Below, in pieces: positions 5,897 to 5,929 of a stretch of DNA of 5,929 nucleotides. The first letter of the stretch is position 1. Every line of letters begins with the position of its first letter. A program made the position numbers and the translations under genes. The notes below the pieces were generated by a model, which ran no database searches, had not been told where the DNA came from, and saw nothing but the letters and a program-made list of their open reading frames with translations. This stretch comes from an uncultured Hyphomicrobiales bacterium (GTDB taxonomy: Bacteria; Pseudomonadota; Alphaproteobacteria; Rhizobiales; Beijerinckiaceae), in the NCBI GenBank assembly GCA_903916165.1, contig CAIWVR010000649.1:1-5929 (forward strand). The letters run 5' to 3'.

Positions 5897-5929
5897 AGGG
5901 TCACATATTCGCTGAGCAAAACGTCCTCC

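Overview
The window looks like a stretch of a GC-rich alphaproteobacterial chromosome, probably Hyphomicrobiales (Rhizobiales) or a close relative. The evidence is a eukaryote-type glutamine synthetase (GlnII) with a divergent 61-residue DUF2735-type protein, a pairing known from rhizobia, together with imperfect palindromic intergenic repeats carrying the alphaproteobacterial-style TTGCGAGGAGC / AATCCATCTT words. The exact genus cannot be read from the sequence.

Layout. Positions 1-34 (minus) hold the first codons of a gene that leaves the window; its hydrophobic start would fit SecG. Positions 133-1347 (minus) encode an MFS transporter with a TTG start. An 85-bp divergent spacer with two small inverted repeats leads to a glutaminase gene, glsA (1433-2386, plus). 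A palindromic repeat (2413-2510) lies between the converging ends of glsA and the small DUF2735-type gene (2514-2699, minus). A 266-bp divergent spacer follows. It holds a cluster of palindromes (2754-2797) and a near-consensus sigma-54 promoter (2880-2896) that reads into glnII (2966-4000, plus). A strong hairpin terminator (4038-4080) closes glnII. A separate secreted amidohydrolase of the YtcJ/Amidohydrolase_3 type occupies 4111-5760 (plus), and its stop codon touches a second copy of the palindromic repeat (5761-5896).

How the genes fit together. The core is nitrogen metabolism. GlnII fixes ammonia into glutamine, and glsA on the same strand just upstream encodes the reverse hydrolysis to glutamate and ammonia. 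The sigma-54 promoter implies nitrogen-limited, NtrC-type activation of glnII. The DUF2735-type protein is transcribed away from the same spacer and may share its control. The MFS transporter and the amidohydrolase have no demonstrable link to this core. I see no phage, transposase, CRISPR or defence genes. The least explained elements are the small DUF2735-type protein, the palindrome cluster upstream of glnII and the palindromic repeats.
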